64,000 bases of DNA from Mesorhizobium sp. M3A.F.Ca.ET.080.04.2.1 (GTDB taxonomy: Bacteria; Pseudomonadota; Alphaproteobacteria; Rhizobiales; Rhizobiaceae), in NCBI RefSeq assembly GCF_003952525.1, contig NZ_CP034451.1, forward strand, positions 62,001-126,000. Reading direction: 5' to 3'. The notes beneath the pieces were generated by a model. It searched no databases and had not been told where the DNA came from. It was given only the letters and a program-made list of their open reading frames with translations. Both the position numbers and the translations under genes were made by a program. Of the stretch, positions 43,617 to 50,876 are shown one piece after another (position 1 is the stretch's first letter; the number at the start of each line of letters is the position of its first letter).

Positions 43617-45083
43617 CTATCTGTCCGCTTTGCCCGGCTGTCGAGCCTTTAGGTGGTTGGTTATTCGATCAGCCAGCCACACGAGATAGGGACGTCTTGA
43701 CCCTTGTTCATTTTCATCGCGCTCATGAGACGCCTTCCGCAGCAGCATCACAGCGATCGCGCTCATATACTCGCCCTGCGTCTTCTCGTCCCCGAGCCCA
43801 ACCCGGCGGATCTGCCGCACCGTATCCCATAGCTCACTTAGAGGGCTTGTGGGTGTTCTAGGCGCCGGGACGGAGGACAAAGCATCGGGCGCGTAGAGCG
43901 CGGTCATGGTTTCCCGCCAGTCCTTTTCGGCCGCCATCGCATGGAAGGCCAAAGACACCTCTAGATGCGAAGGGTCTGATACCAGCGGAGCCGTAGTGAC
44001 AGAGGCAAAATCGATGAGAATGGCCTGGCCACCTAGCCTAACCCGAACGTTGTTGCCATGGAGATCGCCATGGGAGAGTGCAACCATATGGGGCGTGGCA
44101 GGCAAGTTGTCCAGCATCTGGGCGATCGCATCTGGCGTTGCAACCGGCCCGATCTTAGCCGCCTCCGTCGCGTACCCAATCAGCCTTCTATTGGCAGGTT
44201 TGTTATAAAGAGCCCCACCCATGGATTGGCTGATAGGGCGTTGTACCATCATCCCATAGCCTCCATGATGCGCCTGCCATCGCCAGCCTCGCAGTGCATC
44301 CTCAAACAGGGAATTTATAGCCGACTGGCCTCGACCAGTCTCCACAACAGCCGAGAGCGGCTCCGATTGCTCGACAAAGTTGCCCACAATCAGTCCATAT
44401 TCAGCCCCCAGCACGCAGCGTGCCTCGTCAATGTTCGGCCGCGCGTAGAATGGGACAAAAAGGGTCGTGCACTCACGATAGTTCTTGAGTTCGCGTTCTA
44501 TCTTGGTGCGTCGATCCAGTTTGGCAAAGAATGGCAAAGGGTAAGCACCGGCTCGCGAATCGGCGAGCTCGGCGTGCGCCAGAAAGACGGTCGCGCTGCG
44601 GCCGCCCTCCAGGCGTTTCAGATGGACGCGAGTGCAATCGAAAAAGGCGCGCCTCAATAAGATGATCTGCTCGCTGTCGAGGCTTTGCGCTCCCTCAATG
44701 GCGACTAGATGTGAAAAGTCTGGGCCAGGATCAAACCGTGCACAAGACTCGCAGAACTCGCCCAGGTGCTCAGCCGCATCGAGCTTTTCGGCGCGGAAGA
44801 ATTGCGTTTTGACTGCAGTCTGCACTTCGCCAAGATTTTCAAGCGGGGCAATCACCCTTACCATCAAACCATGTCGCAGGGCCTGGTCGATAAGACGCTC
44901 TTTGGCGATGGGAAGGAAAGGATCGGCCGCCGAAGCGCAGGAAATGACGAGGACACGTCCGTTAGCCAGCGCTTCGACGGCCGTTTCGGCGCTGCGTTTA
45001 TCAAGTTGCAACCACCGTTCAGTTAGCTGGCGTTCGATCTCAGGTGTCGGGCCGCCACCGACCCAAATGATCCTGTTTCGCAT
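43617..45083 (-). CDS. Phosphotransferase/kinase-like protein ending the ubiquitin-like operon
   Basis: 488 residues from the ATG at 45083 (MRNRIIWVGGGPTPEIERQL), chosen because it follows the upstream stop by 7 bases behind GGTGAAG; the frame is open further but would overlap the ubiquitin-like gene. The C-terminal half has the aminoglycoside-phosphotransferase/choline-kinase signature SHGDLHGNNVRV (residues ~337-348) and ILIDFASV (metal-binding Asp358). The N-terminal ~100 residues are alpha/beta (RVLVISCASAADPF), possibly a separate sensor. The arrangement recalls the ternary-complex-associated kinase-like families in predicted conflict systems; I am not certain of the exact family. Likely role: phosphorylating a protein or small molecule to control the system. 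Confidence 0.75.
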   Translation of the reverse strand: MRNRIIWVGGGPTPEIERQLTERWLQLDKRSAETAVEALANGRVLVISCASAADPFLPIAKERLIDQALRHGLMVRVIAPLENLGEVQTAVKTQFFRAEKLDAAEHLGEFCESCARFDPGPDFSHLVAIEGAQSLDSEQIILLRRAFFDCTRVHLKRLEGGRSATVFLAHAELADSRAGAYPLPFFAKLDRRTKIERELKNYRECTTLFVPFYARPNIDEARCVLGAEYGLIVGNFVEQSEPLSAVVETGRGQSAINSLFEDALRGWRWQAHHGGYGMMVQRPISQSMGGALYNKPANRRLIGYATEAAKIGPVATPDAIAQMLDNLPATPHMVALSHGDLHGNNVRVRLGGQAILIDFASVTTAPLVSDPSHLEVSLAFHAMAAEKDWRETMTALYAPDALSSVPAPRTPTSPLSELWDTVRQIRRVGLGDEKTQGEYMSAIAVMLLRKASHERDENEQGSRRPYLVWLADRITNHLKARQPGKADR

Positions 45084-45090
45084 CGCAGCT

Positions 45091-45327
45091 TCACCCGAAC
45101 GACGTCTGCGGGCGACTGAAGATATGGATGACGTCAGAAGAGAGTTCGACACGCTCATCAGGCGCAAGCACGCGGTCGGCCCCGCCACTCACCTCCAAGA
45201 TCAGGTCATCATCTGGCGACAGGTTCGCTAGCGTGCGGATCTGCAATTGCGAAAGCTCGGGAAGAGCGACCTCAAAAATCCGCCCGTTGATCACGACGGT
45301 ACGTTTCGGAGGCTCACTCACTCCCAT
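45091..45327 (-). CDS. Ubiquitin-like beta-grasp protein C, C-terminal Gly exposed
   Basis: 78 residues. Beta-grasp pattern: RTVVINGRIFEVALPELSQL, IRTLANLSPDDDLILEVSGG, LAPDERVELSSDVIHIFSRP. The protein ends ...FSRPQTSFG, so the last residue is a glycine without any extension. The other ubiquitin-like protein of this operon ends ...FSRPPTNFGGRA, the same tail plus three residues. Fifth gene of the operon; it overlaps the DUF6527 gene by 10 bases. Expected to be adenylated by the E1 in the same operon without prior trimming. Confidence 0.8.
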   Translation of the reverse strand: MGVSEPPKRTVVINGRIFEVALPELSQLQIRTLANLSPDDDLILEVSGGADRVLAPDERVELSSDVIHIFSRPQTSFG

Positions 45328-45857
45328 TCAAGGCGCCCTTCGCTCGGCTGAGCACCGGCACAGTAGAGAACAAAATCCTTCTGGATCGCCTTGCCGCTGG
45401 AGGTCAGAACACGACACGCCCACGCGACATCCCATGGATTTTCATCAAGCGCCTCCGCCACTTGCTCATAGTGCACAAAAAGCCCCGAATTTTCTTTCAA
45501 ATACCCAAGAACGCGGTTTGCAAGGTCCTGATCCGCCGGATCTGGCCCCTCACGCCAATCGCACCAAAGAATCTGGTCGCGCCAGACTATGAAATGCGCA
45601 CGACATCCGCTATCGCGCCAGACCGATGGATATACAGTGAGGTTGCCGTGACGACGATCCAGTCGCCAGGCCTTGCCGGACCGGCGGTCAAGATTGATCG
45701 TCAGCACATCGCCACACCCGTCCGGGCAGGCCATAACCAACGCCCGCTCAACGCCGCGTCGATCGACGACGACGTCTCCGGGTTTCTCCAAAAGACTCTG
45801 CGCTCTATTATGTCCCTCAGCTTCGCCGAGTAGCCTCAATTTGCGGGCGCGCGTCAT
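45318..45857 (-). CDS. DUF6527 family protein with C-terminal extension, system B
   Basis: 179 residues. The DUF6527 core (residues ~28-105) shows ALVMACPDGCGDVLTINLD, YPSVWRDSGCRAHFIVWRDQ and ILWCD: a C-x-x-x-C pair plus C-x-x-H, the same ligand spacing logic as the system A protein. The C-terminal ~70 residues (LFVHYEQVAEALDENPWDVA, ACRVLTSSGKAIQKDFVLYC) look like a winged helix, absent from the other DUF6527 protein. Overlaps both neighbours by 4 and 10 bases. Possible recognition or adaptor component of the conjugation pathway. Confidence 0.78.
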   Translation of the reverse strand: MTRARKLRLLGEAEGHNRAQSLLEKPGDVVVDRRGVERALVMACPDGCGDVLTINLDRRSGKAWRLDRRHGNLTVYPSVWRDSGCRAHFIVWRDQILWCDWREGPDPADQDLANRVLGYLKENSGLFVHYEQVAEALDENPWDVAWACRVLTSSGKAIQKDFVLYCAGAQPSEGRLEWE

Positions 45858-47182
45858 TCCGGTCGGCCAGGCAATGGAGCCTTATCACCCACCCCCAGGG
45901 TCGAATCCGGACCACAGAACGGGCAGTCAGGGTTCGCCGTTACCGCCAGCGCATTCATGCGGCCGCGCACGGCATCATACGCAAGATATCGCGGACGCGA
46001 AGGGATACCAGCGACTGCCGATAGAAACATGGTGATTGCCAACGAAGCGGTCGTGCCATTGAGGCTGATGACGGCCGGTTGTTCAACGCCGGTTCCATTT
46101 TCAAAATAGGGATCAGCCGTACGCTGCTCTTCCGTCATGAGTTCCTCGCGAATGCGATGCGCATTCAAATGGTTGGAGCACCATAGGCAAGGCAGATTTG
46201 GTGCCAGCATTTGCACATGAGAGCCGATCGTAGTTTGATCCCCCGAGGCGCCGATGGCAACGCCGAGGTCAATGGCCGGAATGAGATACTGGTAGGCAAG
46301 CTGATTTATTGTGTGGCGGCTGGCGTGCGTGTCAGTGCAGCAAAATATGAAATCGGTACGCGAAAGCCGTCGCGCCACCGACCGCGTCGTGACATCACCA
46401 GCAATGGCCACAACGTTCGCGTCTGAGCGGATATGCCTTATCATACGTTCAGCAACGGCTACCTTTGCCTGCCCCACATCCGCTGGCGTCGCTCCAACCA
46501 CTCGGTTCAGATTGCTGATTTCTATTTCGTCAGGATCAATGAGCAGAAATCTTTGAATGCCCAGATGAGCCAGTTGCTGGGCTACAATCGAGCCGGTGCC
46601 ACCAAGTCCGACAATGCCGACCTGCAAGGCGGCGATGCGTTGCTGACCATCTTTCCCAAAGGCCCGAATCTGACGATCGAAAATGTGGGTGTCGGGTTGC
46701 TGGGAATCTTCAGTCGCCGCGACAATGTCTGCGCCAATCTCAATCACGCGCACCGGCTGGGTCGAGCCGAGTACGCGGCAGCGCGCCGGAGCATCCTTTG
46801 GAAAGAGGAGCGCTATATGGGGCACACTCGGGCATCGCCAATTTAGATATTCGGCGAGCTTGGCCTCTGTCGCATCATCTTGGAAGGAAAAGTCTGGATG
46901 CCCAGCCGTCGGGTGCGTATGGGCATAGACCAGAGAAAGCCCACTTTGCTTTGCTGCCTTCTCGATCGGCAGGCAAAATTTCGGATCCAGGCTGATCCGC
47001 ACCGCCGACCGTTCCAGATAGTCCTGATCAGATGCGATAAAGGCTTTTTTGACTAGGATCCGCGCCTGGCTACCCTCCATGACAGGTTCGCATAACAGGA
47101 TCGCCGCGCTCTCCAGCGTCGGGTTATCAAGCGCTGTACGCAGGTCAGATAAAGCCGGTGCTGCGAAGGCAAGCGAAATCAT
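45854..47182 (-). CDS. JAB isopeptidase - E1 (ThiF) fusion protein
   Basis: 442 residues. The N-terminal JAB/JAMM domain has YAHTHPTAGHPDFSFQDD, giving His88, His90, Ser99 and Asp102 of the zinc site. The C-terminal ThiF/E1 domain has VGIVGLGGTGSIV (ATP loop, residues 189-200), LLIDPDEIEISNLNR (adenylation site) and FIFCCTDTHASR. Two zinc-binding pairs are visible, C332-x-x-C335 and C420-x-x-C423. One polypeptide should thus both trim or remove a ubiquitin-like protein and activate it with ATP. This fusion beside an E2-like and a multiubiquitin-type gene matches predicted prokaryotic ubiquitin-signalling operons described by comparative genomics. Confidence 0.9.
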   Translation of the reverse strand: MISLAFAAPALSDLRTALDNPTLESAAILLCEPVMEGSQARILVKKAFIASDQDYLERSAVRISLDPKFCLPIEKAAKQSGLSLVYAHTHPTAGHPDFSFQDDATEAKLAEYLNWRCPSVPHIALLFPKDAPARCRVLGSTQPVRVIEIGADIVAATEDSQQPDTHIFDRQIRAFGKDGQQRIAALQVGIVGLGGTGSIVAQQLAHLGIQRFLLIDPDEIEISNLNRVVGATPADVGQAKVAVAERMIRHIRSDANVVAIAGDVTTRSVARRLSRTDFIFCCTDTHASRHTINQLAYQYLIPAIDLGVAIGASGDQTTIGSHVQMLAPNLPCLWCSNHLNAHRIREELMTEEQRTADPYFENGTGVEQPAVISLNGTTASLAITMFLSAVAGIPSRPRYLAYDAVRGRMNALAVTANPDCPFCGPDSTLGVGDKAPLPGRPE

Positions 47183-47574
47183 ACAACCTTCCGGAGCCTG
47201 TCGAGAATGATCGAAACATATGTGGCGAGTTTGTCACGCGCCGGATTCCATTGCTTTTGGGCATCCGCCACGTGCCATGAGAACCACAAGGCTTCAATTG
47301 GTGTTTCAGAAATCGTCTGCATCTGCGCTGCTTGGGGTATGGCGCCGCTGGCCAGTCGCAGGTTGCCCTCGACCCAGAAGCAATCTGGGCACGGGCCGGG
47401 ATATCCAACCGGAATCACAAACCAGATCGTTGTCTCAGCAAGCGACCAGCCCTCCGGGAGCGGGACATTCGGCAGCGTGACCAGGATCGCCGTAGAAGGC
47501 AGCTCCTGGTAAGCTGCATCCGGAAATCGCTCCCTTACCCGTTCGATCTCCTTGAGAGTGATCGGGGAAATCAA
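47179..47574 (-). CDS. E2 (UBC)-like protein, prokaryotic family E type
   Basis: 131 residues starting at a TTG at 47574 that overlaps the stop of the upstream ubiquitin-like gene (TTGA). The UBC-like core is visible: TAILVTLPNVPLPEGW, TTIWFVIPVGYPGPCPDCFW, LRLASGAIPQ, then LWFSWH and WNPARDKLATYVSIILDRL. The YP...P...F segment is typical of the E2 fold. The only two cysteines (in PGPCPDCFW) lie there and are the only thioester candidates. The conserved W-x-H element follows. It sits between ubiquitin-like B and the JAB-E1 fusion with 4-bp overlaps. Confidence 0.8.
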   Translation of the reverse strand: MISPITLKEIERVRERFPDAAYQELPSTAILVTLPNVPLPEGWSLAETTIWFVIPVGYPGPCPDCFWVEGNLRLASGAIPQAAQMQTISETPIEALWFSWHVADAQKQWNPARDKLATYVSIILDRLRKVV

Positions 47575-47831
47575 GCGCGGCCGCCGAAATTAGTCGGTGG
47601 GCGCGAAAAGAATTGCTTGGGGCCGCCATGCTTGTGGGAGAGGTCGACTGACTGGTCATCGCTTATGACCTGATCGGCGTCGTTCCCACGACCCTCGAGC
47701 ACGAGATCCTGACTAGGGTCGAAAGCCGGCACCAACGTCTTTATCGCAGCCTTGATCTGCGCGCCGGTCATGAATTCCTGGTCGGAATCGACTTTGGTGT
47801 CGCCGTAGCGAAATTCGTATTTGCCTGACAT
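47571..47831 (-). CDS. Ubiquitin-like beta-grasp protein B, precursor-type tail
   Basis: 86 residues from the ATG at 47831 (MSGKYEFRYGDTKVDSDQEF), chosen for a GAGGG site; an upstream in-frame start at 47885 lacks one. Beta-grasp/multiubiquitin pattern: KYEFRYGDTKVD, TGAQIKAAIKTLV, DLVLEGRGNDADQVI, VDLSHKHGGPKQFFSRP. The C-terminus ...FSRPPTNFGGRA carries Gly-Gly followed by Arg-Ala. Removal of Arg-Ala by the JAB domain of the operon would expose Gly-Gly, as in eukaryotic ubiquitin precursors. First gene of the six-gene operon. Confidence 0.82.
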   Translation of the reverse strand: MSGKYEFRYGDTKVDSDQEFMTGAQIKAAIKTLVPAFDPSQDLVLEGRGNDADQVISDDQSVDLSHKHGGPKQFFSRPPTNFGGRA

Positions 47832-48099
47832 GGAGCCCTCAAAACAGAATAACATCGATGTAGGAAGCGATTTGATAGCGTGCAAGTTGTTTGCGGGTGA
47901 GCCTCAGCCAGATGGCCGAAAACAACGCAGATTTACAAAGTAGTGCAGGGCCGGAAGTCGTCGCATAGCGGCCTAGACAACCCAAAAGTCCGCATTCCGC
48001 TGATTGGGGCGTTAACCGAACCAGCCACGGGTAGTCACGCTCGCGGAGTCCGTACCGATCAGCCCCCGCTCATAGCACCTGGTCCACAAGAAAATCGCT
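47832..48099. other. Spacer between the ubiquitin-like operon and scpB
   Basis: No gene is supported here. The promoter of the minus-strand ubiquitin-like operon must lie in this ~270-bp interval, since the next gene on that strand (scpB) ends at 48100. I see no clear palindromic operator. Confidence 0.3.
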
Positions 48100-48771
48100 C
48101 TAGCCGTCCTCGTGAGCCAACCCAGCAGGAATACCGCCGGCCAAAAGCATCTCCTTCGACAGCAGCCCCGCGTCCTCGAGCGCCTCGAAATCCGGCAGCT
48201 GGCGCAGCGTGTCGAGCCCGAACTGCGAAAGAAAGTTTTTGGTCGTCACATAGGTGTAAGGCGCGCCTGGCTGCGGGCTGCGCGGCCCCGAGGCGATTAG
48301 ATCCTGCGCGCGCAGCACGCCGATCAGATCACGCGACACCTCCTTGCCGAAGAAGGAAGAAAGCTCACGACGCGTGATCGGCTGGAAATAGGCGATGCAC
48401 ATCAAGACGAGCGCCTCCGACTGCGTCAGCTCTTTTGCCCCCTGCCCCGCCGGCGTGCCGAAGGCGGCGTGGATGACGTCGCCAAAAACCTTTTTGGTCC
48501 GGTGCTGCCAGCCGCCGGCGACCGCGACCAGTTCGTAGGGGCGGCCGGCGAGCTCGGCGCGGATGTCGTCGATGACGAGGTCGAGATTGCAGTTTCTTCC
48601 CACCACCCGCGCCAGCACCTCGCGCGGTACAGGCTCGCTGGCCGCAAAGATCACCGCTTTGACGCGGCCCATCCACTCGCACCAGCGCAGTTCTGGCGGC
48701 AGGTGCTCGAGCTCGGTGTCAAGCAACGCCGGCTGCTCGTCAGGCTTGCGACGGACGGAGGCTTGGCTCAT
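48100..48771 (-). CDS. scpB: Plasmid-encoded ScpB-like segregation/condensation protein
   Basis: 223 residues with tandem winged-helix pattern of ScpB: RVKAVIFAASEPVPREVLAR, LAGRPYELVAVAGGWQHRTK, ELTQSEALVLMCIAYFQPIT, SRDLIGVLRAQDLIASG, PYTYVTTKNFLSQFGL. In chromosomes ScpB works with ScpA and SMC; no scpA or smc is visible here, so it is an orphan plasmid version, as often seen next to DUF1403 genes on rhizobial plasmids. It is 2 bp downstream of the DUF1403 gene. Its role in plasmid segregation is inferred. Confidence 0.85.
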   Translation of the reverse strand: MSQASVRRKPDEQPALLDTELEHLPPELRWCEWMGRVKAVIFAASEPVPREVLARVVGRNCNLDLVIDDIRAELAGRPYELVAVAGGWQHRTKKVFGDVIHAAFGTPAGQGAKELTQSEALVLMCIAYFQPITRRELSSFFGKEVSRDLIGVLRAQDLIASGPRSPQPGAPYTYVTTKNFLSQFGLDTLRQLPDFEALEDAGLLSKEMLLAGGIPAGLAHEDG

Positions 48772-48773
48772 CG

Positions 48774-49730
48774 CTACAGCCCAAACAGCCGGAAGGTCGG
48801 ACGGCCCGACAGCTCGCGCACGGCCTCGAGGTGCTGAAGGCGCTCGAACAGCCGTCGCGCCGCAAAGCGCGACAGGTTCTTTGTCACAAGCGATCCGGCC
48901 ACGGCATCTTCATTCAGGAGCAAAAAGATTACGTCGCCGGCGCCCTTGGCGCGCAGTTTTGGCCCCACCGCAAGCAGCTTTTCCGCGCGGCGCGACAACT
49001 CGCTGGCCAGGCGGCAAGCATCGGCCACCGCGTGCACCAGCGTGACGCAGACCGCGCGCTCAAAACCTTCTTCGCCCGGTCGGATGCGCCTGCCGCCACC
49101 GACTTCGGCGCGGAAGGCCGGGCCAAAGACCTGTCCCATGAGGAGCGGCAGCGGCCGCGGCCAGCGCAGGCTTTGCGCCAGCACCAAGTCGGCGAGCCAC
49201 CAAGCGAACAACTCGGCATCGGGGCGCATGGCGACGACGCGGGCAGCGATCGCGGCCGCGGCGAATGGCGCTGGCCGCAGCGCCGCCGCCAGATTTTCGA
49301 TGTGCCTGCAGAGGTCGGCGAGCGTCGCGCGGTCCCAATGAAGCCCGAGCTGCTCGACCATCCTTTCGAGCCGCTCGGGAGTGGCAACGGGCGGCTGCAC
49401 GGCCAACTGCCGCCAGGCGCCAAAAATGGTGCCGGCCGGACCCGGATCGGCGCCGGCCGGGCAAAGCTGCCAGGCATCGCGCAAGGCGGCTTCATCCTCG
49501 GCGCGGCCGGCAAGCCGCATCGAGGCGGCGGCGCATTTGAGCGCCAGCCGCTGGCGCCAGGCGCCTGCCCAGGCGGGCTGCGCCCGGGCCAGCGTGTCGA
49601 GCGAAGCCAGCGCGGCGCCGGCCTGGAAGGCGGCGTCGGCGTCGCTGGGCGCACCGCCGGCAGCGAACGCCCAGACCGGAACGATCGGCGGCGGGGCGGG
49701 ACTGGCGGTCGCGGGATCGAGGCGAATCAT
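48774..49730 (-). CDS. DUF1403 family protein
   Basis: 318 residues from the ATG at 49730 (MIRLDPATASPAPPPIVPVW); an ATG at 49781 is an alternative. The protein is Ala/Arg-rich and helical, with family blocks FQAGAALASLDTLARAQPAW, RLALKCAAASMRLAGRAEDE, AAIAARVVAMRP and VFLLLNEDAVAGSL-like FLLLNEDAVAGSLVTKN. Function is unknown. It is regularly upstream of plasmid scpB, as here, and likely expressed with it. Confidence 0.8.
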   Translation of the reverse strand: MIRLDPATASPAPPPIVPVWAFAAGGAPSDADAAFQAGAALASLDTLARAQPAWAGAWRQRLALKCAAASMRLAGRAEDEAALRDAWQLCPAGADPGPAGTIFGAWRQLAVQPPVATPERLERMVEQLGLHWDRATLADLCRHIENLAAALRPAPFAAAAIAARVVAMRPDAELFAWWLADLVLAQSLRWPRPLPLLMGQVFGPAFRAEVGGGRRIRPGEEGFERAVCVTLVHAVADACRLASELSRRAEKLLAVGPKLRAKGAGDVIFLLLNEDAVAGSLVTKNLSRFAARRLFERLQHLEAVRELSGRPTFRLFGL

Positions 49731-49975
49731 GCTTTCGAGGGTAAAGCGGCCGTGCGCTTTCCACCATCTATTTCGCGCCAAAACGCACAGCCTGTCGAAG
49801 CAACAAAACGAATGATAATGTTGCCTTATCGTTCGTTTTGGTCTTTATAGAGGAAATGGCCGTTTTCAGCGAGCTGAAGCCCGAAAATAGCGCCGCGCGC
49901 GCCTCCGGACCGTCCCACAGCACGGGGGCGGATGACGATGTTTCGGCCGCGCGGCTGTCGGCCAACGGCGCGTCC

Positions 49976-50503
49976 TCAGAGGTGCCCGCTGGCCTTCAAG
50001 GTTTCGGCAAAAGTCTTGAGCGGAACGACAAGCGTCATTGGACGGTCATTCAGCGGCTCGGCGCCATAGCTCGCGTACCAGCTCGCGGCCCGACTGCTTT
50101 TGGCGTCGATGATCATCAGCACACCGCCGACTTCCTCAGTAACGCGGATGCAGCGCAGCGCGGCGGCGAGCAGAAGCTGACCACCAAGCCCCCTGCCCGC
50201 CACCGATTTGTCGACAGCAAGCCGCGCCAGCAGAAAGCCCGGCACATCGTGTCGCGCCAGACCCTTCGTCATCGGGGGAGGAACCGCGTGGTGTTCGACC
50301 GAGGCCGGAGCCAGACTGTAGAAGCCAAGGATTTTTTCCGGTGCATCGTCGGGAACCGCACAGAACGACTTCACCGCGTTCTGCTCATGCCCTTGCCGCG
50401 CGAACCGCTGCAGGAAGGCATTCATCTCGACATCGCCACAGTCAAAGGCTTTCCGGTCGTGCGACCGGGCGATCGCCTCCTCATGCCAGGGCGGAAGGCT
50501 CAC
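49976..50503 (-). CDS. GNAT-family acetyltransferase toxin
   Basis: 175 residues from a GTG at 50503 overlapping the antitoxin stop (GTGA). The GNAT fold shows PGFLLARLAVDKSVAGRGLG with the acetyl-CoA loop R-G-L-G-G-Q, and a C-terminal YASYGAEPL whose Tyr is typical of tRNA-acetylating toxins (AtaT/TacT type). The N-terminus (FDCGDVEMNAFLQRFARQ) matches this toxin class. It pairs with the DUF1778 antitoxin directly upstream. Expected to acetylate aminoacyl-tRNA and stop translation unless neutralised. Confidence 0.9.
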   Translation of the reverse strand: MSLPPWHEEAIARSHDRKAFDCGDVEMNAFLQRFARQGHEQNAVKSFCAVPDDAPEKILGFYSLAPASVEHHAVPPPMTKGLARHDVPGFLLARLAVDKSVAGRGLGGQLLLAAALRCIRVTEEVGGVLMIIDAKSSRAASWYASYGAEPLNDRPMTLVVPLKTFAETLKASGHL

Positions 50504-50778
50504 AGGGTCTTCGGAAGCGCGGCCGCCGCTGCACGCAACTTCGCGTTCGGCTTCGGAGGATTGTCCAGAAGCTCAAGGATGCGGCTAAAATCCCGCTCGG
50601 ATACCTTTATGGTGTCAGCTTCGGCGATTACGGTTTCGGCTTCGCGCAGCGCGGACTGGGTGACGAAGCTGGTGAGATCGGTATGGCGAAGCGCTGCGGC
50701 GCGCAACAGGCGCGCCTTCACCTCCGGCTTTACCCGGATGTTCATCCGATCAGTATCATCAAGGGCTGCCCGGGCCAT
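50500..50778 (-). CDS. DUF1778 antitoxin (ribbon-helix-helix)
   Basis: 92 residues from the ATG at 50778. RHH region: DRMNIRVKPEVKARLLRAAA, followed by TDLTSFVTQSALREAETVI, the standard DUF1778 signature. The C-terminal tail (FSRILELLDNPPKPNAKLRA) wraps the toxin. It is the antitoxin of the GNAT toxin gene, with 4-bp overlap, and should repress the operon promoter between 50779 and 50876. Confidence 0.9.
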   Translation of the reverse strand: MARAALDDTDRMNIRVKPEVKARLLRAAALRHTDLTSFVTQSALREAETVIAEADTIKVSERDFSRILELLDNPPKPNAKLRAAAAALPKTL

Positions 50779-50876
50779 CGCTTGGATTCCCACGTTACTT
50801 GAACAGCATAGATACATCTGCCGGATCGCGATTGCAACTACGTACGCATTGAATGTGTACAGAATGGAGGCGTCTC

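Noticed and set aside
43617..45188. Longer kinase-like protein starting at 45188
   Set aside because: It would overlap most of the ubiquitin-like C gene; the ATG at 45083 has a ribosome-binding site and fits the operon spacing.
48831..49850. 339-codon open frame on the plus strand
   Set aside because: Antisense to the DUF1403 gene; Arg/Gly/Pro-rich shadow composition.
49800..49975. Small open frames between the DUF1403 and GNAT genes
   Set aside because: No ribosome-binding site, no family resemblance, and short length; left as non-coding.
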